Shown here in pieces: positions 10,813-16,643 of a stretch of 24,811 nucleotides of DNA. This stretch comes from a virus, in the IMG/VR virus record IMGVR_UViG_3300032311_000214, positions 1-24,811 of that record. The stretch is one strand, 5' to 3'. Position numbers and translations under genes: made by a program. The notes under the pieces were generated by a model, which had not been told where the DNA came from, ran no database searches, and saw only the letters and a program-made list of their open reading frames with translations. Numbering within the stretch: position 1 is the stretch's first letter; the number at the start of each line of letters is the position of its first letter.

Positions 10813-10886
10813 GGTCTGTTAGCTCAGTTGGTTAGAGCGCTACCCTGTCACGGTAGAGGTCGTCGGTTCAAGTCCGATACAGATCG
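10813..10886 (+). tRNA. tRNA-Asp (anticodon GUC)
   Basis: A full cloverleaf is visible: acceptor GGTCTGT/ACAGATC (one G-T pair), D-stem GCTC/GAGC, anticodon stem CTACC/GGTAG with loop CTGTCAC, T-arm GTCGG/CCGAT with loop TTCAAGT, discriminator G. No CCA is encoded. Confidence 0.95.
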
Positions 10887-10892
10887 CAAAAA

Positions 10893-10902
10893 GGGGCCCG
10901 GG
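10893..10902. repeat. GC palindrome-like island GGGGCCCGGG
   Basis: Seven bases after the tRNA, another CCCGGG-containing island marks the junction to the next operon. No CRP-like site accompanies it. Confidence 0.5.
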
Positions 10903-10964
10903 AATTTCATACAAAATGGACATTAATTATATAAATAATCACAAGAAATTGTATTACGGTAGGC

Positions 10965-10993
10965 TTGCTTTTTTCCCAGTTTTCCTGTAAAAT
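10965..10993 (+). promoter_or_regulatory. Sigma-70-type promoter
   Basis: TTGCTT (10965-10970), a 17-base spacer containing TTTTCCCAGTTTT, and TAAAAT (10988-10993). The C-rich tract within T runs resembles the spacer of the promoter at 7044. Confidence 0.55.
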
Positions 10994-11023
10994 TATAATA
11001 TAACTACCACGAAAGGTAATAGT

Positions 11024-11251
11024 ATGAGTTTCCTAGAGAACGAAAACGAAATGGTAATAGATGCAACATACTCTGAGATAGGAGCAATGTTAGTAGAGGA
11101 TTGGGTTAATTCCAATCTTGATGAAGGCCAACTGTTTGCAGATTTTAGATTTGCAGAAATGTCAGATAACAATTACCTAAAGGGCAGGTTTAATCAGTTC
11201 TATGATTTAACACCAGGCGACCAATATTATTTAGAATGTGAGGAAGAATGA
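11024..11251 (+). CDS. Small acidic protein of unknown function
   Basis: The 75-residue protein starts MSFLENENEMVIDATYSEIG and is strongly acidic, ending DQYYLECEEE. GAAAGG lies nine bases before the ATG and its stop overlaps the next gene as ATGA. Acidity and small size are shared by many host-takeover proteins, but nothing here shows a specific target. Confidence 0.8.
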   Translation: MSFLENENEMVIDATYSEIGAMLVEDWVNSNLDEGQLFADFRFAEMSDNNYLKGRFNQFYDLTPGDQYYLECEEE

Positions 11252-11394
11252 TTACTACACAAGAACTAATTGATTATATGTATGATGACAACTTAGCACA
11301 TTTTGACGACAGAGACACATCAGATGATTGTGATTGCTATATTCACATAACACTTAATACTATGATTAAATATATGGAGTTGATAGAATGCTAG
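11248..11394 (+). CDS. Small acidic protein of unknown function
   Basis: The 48-residue protein MITTQELIDYMYDDNLAHFD has an acidic middle with DDCDCY. It overlaps both neighbours by a few bases, so all four genes from 11024 to 11767 appear coupled. No family recognised. Confidence 0.7.
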   Translation: MITTQELIDYMYDDNLAHFDDRDTSDDCDCYIHITLNTMIKYMELIEC

Positions 11395-11546
11395 GCTATA
11401 CCCTGGAAGACTTAAACAACATGACATATGGTGTTGATAACGCTATACTATTAATCAACTCTGATGAGCACCCTGCTATCTATAACTACCTAGTTACTAC
11501 TAGAGAGTTTCTCCAGGGGCTATGGGCAGAAGGGTACTTTGACTAA
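11388..11546 (+). CDS. Small helical protein of unknown function
   Basis: The 52-residue protein MLGYTLEDLNNMTYGVDNAI continues with a helical half (REFLQGLWAEGYFD). Its ATG lies within the end of the previous gene and its stop overlaps the next ATG (TAATG). Confidence 0.7.
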   Translation: MLGYTLEDLNNMTYGVDNAILLINSDEHPAIYNYLVTTREFLQGLWAEGYFD

Positions 11547-11767
11547 TGTATAACTGGACTAAATATGATTATCTATGTACTGATTGTGATGCTCTGATTG
11601 AGATAACTACCCTGCAAAATATCAGGGAATGGCGAGGCTGGTGTTCATGCGGATCTGCTAATCTAATTAATATTGGGGTATCAGACGGGAACGCTCCTCT
11701 CTTTGAACCTGTGATAAAGGTCACACCCCCAAAACTTGTCAAAATCAACACCAACCCTTATACTTAA
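11546..11767 (+). CDS. Small zinc-ribbon protein whose 3-prime end overlaps a promoter
   Basis: The 73-residue protein starts MYNWTKYDYLCTDCDALIEI; CTDC (11-14) and CSCG later form a zinc ribbon. The last twenty or so codons coincide with CRP-like palindrome 9 (11710-11725) and the promoter of the next gene (11736-11764), so the same bases encode protein and control transcription. The low-complexity C-terminus (PPKLVKINTNPYT) may be tolerated rather than functional. Confidence 0.75.
   Translation: MYNWTKYDYLCTDCDALIEITTLQNIREWRGWCSCGSANLINIGVSDGNAPLFEPVIKVTPPKLVKINTNPYT
11710..11725. promoter_or_regulatory. CRP/GlxR-like palindrome 9, inside a coding region
   Basis: TGTGATAAAGGTCACA is a perfect site centred 41.5 bases upstream of the -10 box at 11759 and 53.5 bases upstream of the leaderless ATG 11771, identical to the layout at 7018/7067/7079. 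Confidence 0.75.
11736..11764 (+). promoter_or_regulatory. Sigma-70-type promoter of a leaderless gene
   Basis: TTGTCA (11736-11741), 17 bases and TATACT (11759-11764), followed by TA. The ATG of the next gene starts six bases after the -10. Confidence 0.7.
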
Positions 11768-11770
11768 TAT

Positions 11771-11947
11771 ATGGACCTAAACACATTAAGAGAGTATATA
11801 AAAATTCACCTAATTTCATTGGAGCAAGATGTTGAGGACGCTAACAATGATATTCCTATTACTGAAGATGAGTACTATGAATCAGACGCCTATTACGAGG
11901 GAGCAATTGCTACCTGTGAACACCTACTGGAGTATATAAATGGATAA
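11771..11947 (+). CDS. Leaderless small acidic protein
   Basis: The 58-residue protein MDLNTLREYIKIHLISLEQD has an acidic middle (EDANNDIPITEDEYYESDAY) and a C-terminal helix. There is no ribosome-binding site; the ATG is exactly six bases after TATACT, so the message is probably leaderless. The next gene begins eight bases before its end. Confidence 0.7.
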   Translation: MDLNTLREYIKIHLISLEQDVEDANNDIPITEDEYYESDAYYEGAIATCEHLLEYING

Positions 11948-12218
11948 TCTAACATTAGAGCCACACCTACAACGCATGGTAGACGCAGGGGTATCAGGCA
12001 CAGATATTTTGCACGGGGAACTTAAGAACCTTATGCTAATGGCTGAGCAAAACCTTACAGAGATTGCAACTGAGGAAGAAGAAGGCGACTACTCAGACGC
12101 AATGCTATCTATGCAACGTACAGAAGCAGAGGGCAGACTAGACGCTCTAGTAGAAGTATATAATCTAACATATGCTTTATCATTTGCTATATCGGATAGG
12201 AGTAAGAATAATGCCTAA
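11940..12218 (+). CDS. Small helical protein of unknown function
   Basis: The 92-residue protein MDNLTLEPHLQRMVDAGVSG is mostly helical, with an acidic stretch (ATEEEEGDYSDAM) and a C-terminal helix (RLDALVEVYNLTYALSFAI). It overlaps its neighbours on both sides by eight bases. No family recognised. Confidence 0.75.
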   Translation: MDNLTLEPHLQRMVDAGVSGTDILHGELKNLMLMAEQNLTEIATEEEEGDYSDAMLSMQRTEAEGRLDALVEVYNLTYALSFAISDRSKNNA

Positions 12219-12390
12219 GTGTTTAGACTGTAACAATACCACGAGATTTTGGTACCAGGAACTTGGTAACAAGCTTGGTATATATAATGAGGACGGATCT
12301 CTAGAAGATGTAGAGGACGACTACTATGATGAGGTAGAGGGTGGCACATGTGCTGAGTGCGAGTCTACCAATATTGAGGGTAAGTTGTAG
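12211..12390 (+). CDS. Small zinc-ribbon protein
   Basis: The 59-residue protein MPKCLDCNNTTRFWYQELGN contains CLDC and CAEC separated by an acidic loop, a classical zinc ribbon. ATG 12211 follows AGGAG at a good distance; the longer upstream frame is not needed. The stop is directly followed by the next promoter. Confidence 0.8.
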   Translation: MPKCLDCNNTTRFWYQELGNKLGIYNEDGSLEDVEDDYYDEVEGGTCAECESTNIEGKL

Positions 12391-12419
12391 TTGACAGCCT
12401 AGCCCTATTGCTGTAGAAT
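12391..12419 (+). promoter_or_regulatory. Canonical sigma-70 promoter
   Basis: TTGACA (12391-12396), 17 bases and TAGAAT (12414-12419). There is no CRP-like site and no WTGTCAG element at the phage spacing. Confidence 0.75.
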
Positions 12420-12451
12420 TGTATTAAACCGCCAAGTAGAAAGAAGCCACC

Positions 12452-13189
12452 ATGCCAAACTGGGTATTCAACGGACTAACTATAGAAGGTAACCCTGACC
12501 AAGTTAAGTCTTTAATCAAACAGATGAACAAACCATTTATTCATTCTGTTATTGCTAATGGTGATTTAGCATATGAAGTCAAGCAGACTAAGTATGTTAA
12601 TCCTATCTTTGCTTTTCATAACATTTACAACTACAGAGATGCTGGTATTACTGATGAAGTTTATCATGGACAACCTCCTCGTCATACCGATTTTTCTGAG
12701 TCAATGAAGTTTGATACTAATGACTGGTATAACTTTAATGTCCGTGAATGGGGAACCAAATGGGATGTAGCCGTATCTGAAGATAACAAGTATCCTGATA
12801 CTACTATTGAGGAAGCAGCCAATGGTGAGAACTATGTTGTTCACTATAACTTTAATACTGCTTGGTCTCGTCCTCTTGGTGCCCTTGAAAAATTATCTGC
12901 CCAATACCCAACATTACTTTTTACCTTATCATATGAGGAAGAGACAGGTTGGGGTGGAGAAATGGAATTTCTTCGTGGCATAGTTATATCAGAATCAGAA
13001 TACGATAACCAATGCCGTGACTGTGATGCTACAAACCAAATGGAGTACTGTGAAGAAGCAGACTGCGGTGAGATTTGTGGTAATTGCAATTGGCTTGGTG
13101 AGGCAGACCTAGAGGCTGTTGCAACTTGTCCTACCCACAAGGTATACTTAGATACTAAAGTACCAGAATACAGAAAGGTAACACCATGA
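12452..13189 (+). CDS. Api92/DUF1281-like protein with C-terminal zinc ribbon
   Basis: The 245-residue protein starts MPNWVFNGLTIEGNPDQVKS, the hallmark opening of the Api92-like/DUF1281 family (a ferredoxin-like domain common in phages and plasmids, function unknown). The middle part (LSAQYPTLLFTLSYEEETGW) is also typical of the family. The last 60 residues carry CRDC, CEEADCGEICGNC and CPTH, an added zinc-binding region. It overlaps the next gene by four bases. Confidence 0.85.
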   Translation: MPNWVFNGLTIEGNPDQVKSLIKQMNKPFIHSVIANGDLAYEVKQTKYVNPIFAFHNIYNYRDAGITDEVYHGQPPRHTDFSESMKFDTNDWYNFNVREWGTKWDVAVSEDNKYPDTTIEEAANGENYVVHYNFNTAWSRPLGALEKLSAQYPTLLFTLSYEEETGWGGEMEFLRGIVISESEYDNQCRDCDATNQMEYCEEADCGEICGNCNWLGEADLEAVATCPTHKVYLDTKVPEYRKVTP

Positions 13190-13509
13190 AACCAGACGAC
13201 AAAGATAAATTAAATAAGTGTTTAGAAATCCTAGACACTACTGACTTAGGGCTCTCTATGGTATGGCTATGGACATGGAGCACGATTGACAACATCCTAA
13301 AAGATGACTCATACAAGGCCAATGTAACAATGGACCAAATGTGGGAGCACCTTGGAGAGGCTGTAACTGCTGGACAAGGCTTTTCCCTAGAGTATGGGGC
13401 TGAGCAACATCAAGACGAAGTCCTTGAATGGATGATAAATCGTGATTACATTGTAGACACGTTTAATGACTATGAAGAGGAAGAAGAGGAAGAGGTTGAG
13501 GATGAATAG
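13186..13509 (+). CDS. Acidic protein of unknown function
   Basis: The 107-residue protein MKPDDKDKLNKCLEILDTTD has a helical body, WLWTW in the middle and a C-terminus that is nearly pure glutamate (EEEEEEEVEDE). The acid tail suggests DNA mimicry or binding to a basic partner, but this is inference. It starts by ATGA overlap with the Api92-like gene. Confidence 0.8.
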   Translation: MKPDDKDKLNKCLEILDTTDLGLSMVWLWTWSTIDNILKDDSYKANVTMDQMWEHLGEAVTAGQGFSLEYGAEQHQDEVLEWMINRDYIVDTFNDYEEEEEEEVEDE

Positions 13510-13657
13510 GCCTGACATCCTACTGGTCCTAAACAAGGCCCAAAAGCTTCTGTGGGGTGGATCTGAGACAGAGAACATAGAGGCCCATAACATTATTGCT
13601 AAATTAATTGCTGATCTGGAGGGTACAGATGAAGTGGACACAAATGACCTTGTTTGA
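13502..13657 (+). CDS. Small helical protein of unknown function
   Basis: The 51-residue protein MNRPDILLVLNKAQKLLWGG starts at ATG 13502 inside the end of the previous gene, with GAGG just upstream. The frame is open further left, but that lysine/arginine-rich extension is the shadow of the glutamate-rich tail. It ends just before the -10 box of the next gene. Confidence 0.7.
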   Translation: MNRPDILLVLNKAQKLLWGGSETENIEAHNIIAKLIADLEGTDEVDTNDLV

Positions 13658-13663
13658 TACAAT
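13635..13663 (+). promoter_or_regulatory. Sigma-70-type promoter
   Basis: TGGACA (13635-13640), 17 bases and TACAAT (13658-13663) within TTTGATACAAT, a sequence repeated at 14112-14121. The -35 lies inside the preceding coding region. Confidence 0.55.
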
Positions 13664-13693
13664 GGAACTAACTACTAAAGAAAAGGAAACACC

Positions 13694-14056
13694 ATGGGAG
13701 CAAGAATAAATTTCGTATTTAAAGACGGGACCACATCAAACGTCGTCCTCTACAGTCACTGGGGACAAGACTCCTGGCAGCCTGACCTAGCAGAGGCCCT
13801 AGTACATGCACGTCCACGGATTACTGATTCTTCATATGGCACACGTATGATTATTAGTTATCTGCTGCAGCATAACATCCTGGATGAAACGGGATTTGGA
13901 ATCTATGCAATCAACTCTGACAACTATGACCTAGGGGAGCAAACCGTAGTTATTGACTTTGCTAATCAGACTATCATTGATAATGTCCCAGTGAAATTTG
14001 ACGCCTTTGTCAATGCCTATGGGCCCCAAGTTTTAACTGAGCACGCAGTAGTATAA
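13694..14056 (+). CDS. Conserved actinophage protein with MGARINFVFK start
   Basis: The 120-residue protein starts MGARINFVFKDGTTSNVVLY and continues SHWGQDSW...LAEALVHARPRITDSSYGTR. I recognise this pattern from hypothetical proteins of actinobacteriophages. The start motif, SHWG and the YGTRM segment are the conserved parts. Function unknown. It is transcribed alone, between a sigma-70 promoter and a strong terminator. Confidence 0.85.
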   Translation: MGARINFVFKDGTTSNVVLYSHWGQDSWQPDLAEALVHARPRITDSSYGTRMIISYLLQHNILDETGFGIYAINSDNYDLGEQTVVIDFANQTIIDNVPVKFDAFVNAYGPQVLTEHAVV

Positions 14057-14068
14057 TCATACTGCAAC

Positions 14069-14115
14069 GGGGGAGTGTCAATTTGTGGTGGGTTGCGCTC
14101 CCCCCTTATTTTTGA
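14069..14115 (+). terminator. Intrinsic terminator
   Basis: GGGGGAG (14069-14075) pairs with CTCCCCC (14098-14104), followed by CTTATTTTT. The next promoter (TTGCGC, 17 bases, TACAAT at 14116-14121) overlaps its 3-prime side. Confidence 0.75.
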
Positions 14116-14121
14116 TACAAT
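14093..14121 (+). promoter_or_regulatory. Sigma-70-type promoter overlapping a terminator
   Basis: TTGCGC (14093-14098), 17 bases and TACAAT (14116-14121). The -35 is inside the terminator stem, an economical arrangement for one-gene units. Confidence 0.5.
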
Positions 14122-14137
14122 AGAGTGAGGGAGAACT

Positions 14138-14347
14138 ATGAGACGAAAACTAATCACCAAAGAGGAAAAGGTAGCAATCCAACTATCTAATGTCTTGGCA
14201 GACCTACGCCTTGACCTTGACATGGTAGGTAAGCATTTGGTACAATTATCACCTAACGTAATTTACAATCGTTTAATCGTAATCGCTGACTCCGCCCAAG
14301 CAGAAAAGGAAGAACAATACAATGACTACCAATACAGACTATTCTAA
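14138..14347 (+). CDS. Small helical protein of unknown function
   Basis: The 69-residue protein MRRKLITKEEKVAIQLSNVL continues ADLRLDLDMVGKHLVQL and SAQAEKEEQYNDY, all helical. GAGGGAGAA precedes the ATG. The downstream gene begins 26 bases before its end. The family is not recognised with certainty. Confidence 0.75.
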   Translation: MRRKLITKEEKVAIQLSNVLADLRLDLDMVGKHLVQLSPNVIYNRLIVIADSAQAEKEEQYNDYQYRLF

Positions 14348-14594
14348 GAAATGCGAAGTGCTTGCAAAGTTTTGGAGTGAGCATAAAGATAATCCAGCAC
14401 TTGGGGATTTGTTAAGTTACAATAATGTTGGCTTTCCACTTGCCTACATGCAAGAGCATAATCTCTGTGTCGCAACCGACAATGGTATTAATTACATCAA
14501 TGAAACATTTGATAACCTTGTTGAGATTGTAGAAAATGGAGACACACACTTTGAGATTATCTCTAACTTTCTAAACGAAAATCTAATTGTTTAG
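14322..14594 (+). CDS. Small protein of unknown function
   Basis: The 90-residue protein MTTNTDYSKKCEVLAKFWSE has a helical first half and a conserved-looking middle (LGDLLSYNNVGFPLAYMQEH). Similar short proteins ending in alternating acidic and aliphatic residues are common in actinophages. AAGGAAG lies before the ATG inside the upstream gene. It is the last gene before the origin-like region. Confidence 0.75.
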   Translation: MTTNTDYSKKCEVLAKFWSEHKDNPALGDLLSYNNVGFPLAYMQEHNLCVATDNGINYINETFDNLVEIVENGDTHFEIISNFLNENLIV

Positions 14595-14665
14595 TTAGTG
14601 GGCCCGGGGCCCCATACCAAACCTTAAAACCTTATTACGATCAAACCTTTTCTTTCCCCAAATTT

Positions 14666-14821
14666 GACATTACGAGGACTTTAAAAATTTTCCAGATTCA
14701 TGGACATTACGAAAGCTCTAGAATTTTCCAGATTGTAGCATATCAAACCTTATCTGTCAAACCTTCAAACCTTATTTTCTAAAAAGACATTACGAGCATT
14801 CAAAATATTTTCCAGATTCAT
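14666..14821 (+). repeat. Three 32-36-bp direct repeats with GACATTACGA
   Basis: Copies at 14666-14700, 14703-14734 and 14786-14820 each have GACATTACGA, a variable 11-12-base middle and TTTTCCAGATT. A fourth partial copy (GACATTACG) is at 15204-15212 beyond the inverted iterons. Confidence 0.8.
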
Positions 14822-14890
14822 AACCAAACCTTAAAACCAGAATGTATGGTTTGTATAGCTACTACTATGTATATTCATATCCTTTATTGA

Positions 14891-14948
14891 TCCCGTCCCG
14901 CCAGCGATGTCTGCTTATCCTGTTAAGAATCCTGCAGCGGGACAGGGA
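14891..14948. repeat. GC-rich stem-loop inside the origin region
   Basis: TCCCGTCCCGC (14891-14901) pairs with GCGGGAC-A-GGGA (14937-14948) with one bulged base, making an 11-bp stem. The loop contains a smaller CTGC/GCAG stem. It could be a primer or single-strand initiation structure, which is inference. Confidence 0.65.
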
Positions 14949-15300
14949 TAAATCTATAGATATTAACCCCTATAGAATAACAAACCTTTTCTCCTGGTTT
15001 TTTAAAACTTTTTAAATATTATCAAACCTTTCTATTAAATTATTGGACATTTTGGGCAATTTTGTATAGGTTTTTTATAGGGTTTTTAAGCTATAAAGGT
15101 TTGACAAATAGAGGTTTGGATGGTATACTGCATGCCCCAAATGAAGGTTTGGAGAAAGAAAGGTTTGGTATGTGAGGTTTGGCAGTCCCCTTAAAAAGCC
15201 GTGGACATTACGGCCCCATCTGTCTAAATGCTCAATCCTCCACTTCACTCCACTTTCCTCCATAAAAGTTAAATCTAAAAAATATCAGTAAGATCTATCC

Positions 15301-15387
15301 TGTGGATAACTTCTCTAAATCTGTGGATAACTCTACCAAACCACACCTATTTTCCTGTGGATAACTATCAAACCACCATGTGGATAA
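15301..15387 (-). promoter_or_regulatory. Cluster of four DnaA boxes
   Basis: TGTGGATAA occurs at 15301-15309, 15322-15330, 15356-15364 and 15379-15387, all perfect, all in the same orientation and about 21, 34 and 23 bases apart. Perfect consensus boxes suggest the phage recruits host DnaA. Confidence 0.85.
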
Positions 15388-15419
15388 CTTTGTTAACCTT
15401 CATGTGGTAGTATAGAGTT

Positions 15420-15551
15420 ATGGAATGTAAACACTACTATGAAATTGACTTAGATGGCAAGGTAACTTGCTCTAATTGTCATGATGTAGTAGATGAAATT
15501 GAAACATACAATAACGACTTCTGGTCATCACAAATGAGTTTTGAGGAATAA
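15420..15551 (+). CDS. Leaderless small zinc-ribbon protein
   Basis: The 43-residue protein MECKHYYEIDLDGKVTCSNC has C3, H5, C17 and C20, a compact zinc ribbon, and an acidic C-terminus (SFEE). TGG-TAGTAT ends exactly six bases before the ATG, an extended -10 leaderless arrangement, directly downstream of the last DnaA box. The next gene starts one base after its stop. Confidence 0.7.
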   Translation: MECKHYYEIDLDGKVTCSNCHDVVDEIETYNNDFWSSQMSFEE

Positions 15552-15552
15552 G

Positions 15553-15744
15553 ATGCTAACACTAACACTTATACTAATAACGTGGTATGCCACAAAGGTA
15601 TACTACACAAGAACCTTAACCATAGAAACACCAGTAAAAGAAGAAGGTCCTATGGTGCATATAAGATGTGTTAAGTGCTCTCAAACCATCTATACCCATA
15701 GAGACAATCTTCGTGCTCCTTACTATTGTCTAGCCTGTAAGTAA
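15553..15744 (+). CDS. Membrane-anchored zinc-ribbon protein
   Basis: The 63-residue protein MLTLTLILITWYATKVYYTR has one N-terminal membrane segment (about 2-18) and a C-terminal zinc ribbon (CVKC near 43, CLAC near 60). The ribbon would face the cytoplasm or the outside depending on topology. ATG 15553 is preferred over an upstream non-ATG start. Function unknown. Confidence 0.7.
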   Translation: MLTLTLILITWYATKVYYTRTLTIETPVKEEGPMVHIRCVKCSQTIYTHRDNLRAPYYCLACK

Positions 15745-15787
15745 AAAACGGTACACGCTCTTAGGCTATGTGTGCTATCCTGTACAT

Positions 15788-15901
15788 ATGAAATGTTATT
15801 ACGAAGACTGTAAAAAACCTCCCATTTGGCATATATTTGTTGAACCAGGAACATTTGCTTGTGATCTACATGCTCCTGGAGACTATAGCGAACCTATATA
15901 G
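15788..15901 (+). CDS. Leaderless small cysteine protein
   Basis: The 37-residue protein MKCYYEDCKKPPIWHIFVEP has C3, C8, C25 and H29 in a zinc-finger-like layout. TGC-TATCCT ends six bases before the ATG, and there is no ribosome-binding site. Function unknown. Confidence 0.6.
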   Translation: MKCYYEDCKKPPIWHIFVEPGTFACDLHAPGDYSEPI

Positions 15902-15932
15902 GGTATTTACTATAGGGGTAATGGGGTCTTTC

Positions 15933-15961
15933 TTGACATACCGTTCAAAATCTGAGATAAT
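15933..15961 (+). promoter_or_regulatory. Canonical promoter of a leaderless gene
   Basis: TTGACA (15933-15938), 17 bases and GATAAT (15956-15961), followed after six bases by ATG 15968. Confidence 0.75.
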
Positions 15962-15967
15962 GGTTAT

Positions 15968-16078
15968 ATGAATAAAAACGAATGCCAAAAATGTGGTTTG
16001 TCATACAAAGATCCACTCTTCTGGGAGACTCATCAAACTATGACTGATGGTAGGATTTGGTGTGTCTCTAAGGCATAA
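15968..16078 (+). CDS. Leaderless small zinc-ribbon protein
   Basis: The 36-residue protein MNKNECQKCGLSYKDPLFWE has CQKCG near its start and one more cysteine (C32). It is leaderless, with a very good -35/-10 pair. The HNH gene starts inside it, in another frame. Confidence 0.65.
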   Translation: MNKNECQKCGLSYKDPLFWETHQTMTDGRIWCVSKA

Positions 16079-16529
16079 ACAAGAACCAGAACATGGTACC
16101 CGCTCTGGTTATGATTGGCATAGACGAGACATGAAGCAAGAGCCATGCCAGCTATGTACTGATGCTGAAAGAGCATATTGGCGTAATGAACGTATCATTA
16201 GAAAAAACACTATTAATAGTCTAAGAAAGATTAGTAGAAAAAAACATCAATATACCTATCAAAGCAGGAGAACTAGGGCTAGGAAATTAGGTGTTGAGTA
16301 TGGCTATTACACAGACCAAGATGTTCTAGATCTTTATGGGACTATATGTCATATATGCAATGAAGATATTGATTTGAATGCCCCCAGAAAATGTGGTGAT
16401 GCTGGCTGGGAAAAGGGTTTGCATATAGACCATGTTTATCCTATATCTAGGGGTGGTTCAGATACCCTTGAAAATGTCAGACCATCGCATGGCAGGTGTA
16501 ATGTTGTTAAATGGGCTACTGTGGTATAG
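16047..16529 (+). CDS. HNH endonuclease
   Basis: The 160-residue protein has an N-terminal segment HGTRSGYDWHRRDMKQEPCQ leading into LCTDAERAYW (17-45), found in actinophage HNH proteins, and a basic linker. Its C-terminal HNH domain has C101/C104, HIDHVYPISRGGSD (126-139), ENVRPSHGRC (142-151) and N152. HID-H supplies the catalytic histidine pair and the cysteines bind structural zinc. It may be a free-standing homing endonuclease or a packaging/repair nuclease. The start at 16047 overlaps the previous gene by 32 bases; a later start at residue 29 would cut the conserved N-terminal segment. Confidence 0.9.
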   Translation: MVGFGVSLRHKQEPEHGTRSGYDWHRRDMKQEPCQLCTDAERAYWRNERIIRKNTINSLRKISRKKHQYTYQSRRTRARKLGVEYGYYTDQDVLDLYGTICHICNEDIDLNAPRKCGDAGWEKGLHIDHVYPISRGGSDTLENVRPSHGRCNVVKWATVV

Positions 16530-16539
16530 TAACCAATAG

Positions 16540-16554
16540 TGCTCCTTTGGAGCA
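16540..16554. other. Short perfect hairpin after the HNH gene
   Basis: TGCTCC-TTT-GGAGCA forms a 6-bp stem with a three-base loop. There is no T-run, so termination is unproven. A 17-codon frame (16559-16612, MVCYLYIAAELENHFLT) follows. Confidence 0.35.
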
Positions 16555-16608
16555 TGAGATGGTTTGCTACCTCTATATCGCCGCCGAACTTGAAAACCAT
16601 TTTTTAAC

Positions 16609-16637
16609 TTGACTTAAAGGCGGTTATGCGGTATGAT
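16609..16637 (+). promoter_or_regulatory. Canonical promoter of a leaderless gene
   Basis: TTGACT (16609-16614), 17 bases and TATGAT (16632-16637); ATG 16644 follows after six bases. Confidence 0.75.
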
Positions 16638-16643
16638 ATATGT

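Larger units (their letters stand above)
14618..15181. repeat. CAAACCTT iterons in two opposed arrays
   Basis: Eight direct copies of CAAACCTT lie between 14618 and 15030. Five copies in the opposite orientation (AAGGTTTG or GAGGTTTG) lie between 15096 and 15181. The orientation switches once, near 15060 in the AT-rich core. Spacing is irregular, unlike a CRISPR. Confidence 0.85.
14595..15419. other. Probable replication origin region
   Basis: About 825 bases without a credible gene contain a GC palindrome (14600-14612), eight CAAACCTT iterons on the plus strand (14618, 14642, 14744, 14758, 14766, 14825, 14981, 15023) and five on the minus strand (15096, 15111, 15144, 15160, 15174; two with one mismatch). 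There are also three long GACATTACGA repeats plus a partial one, a GC-rich hairpin (14891-14948), a very AT-rich core around 14995-15090, and four DnaA boxes (15301-15387). Iterons, an AT-rich core and DnaA boxes together are the hallmarks of a replication origin. Confidence 0.75.

Noticed and set aside
14618-15181. CRISPR array from the AAACCTT repeats
   Set aside because: The repeat is only eight bases, spacing is irregular and orientation switches once; this fits origin iterons, not a CRISPR.
15075-15263. Leftward 62-residue reading frame in the origin region
   Set aside because: It consists largely of the inverted iterons; the composition is not protein-like.
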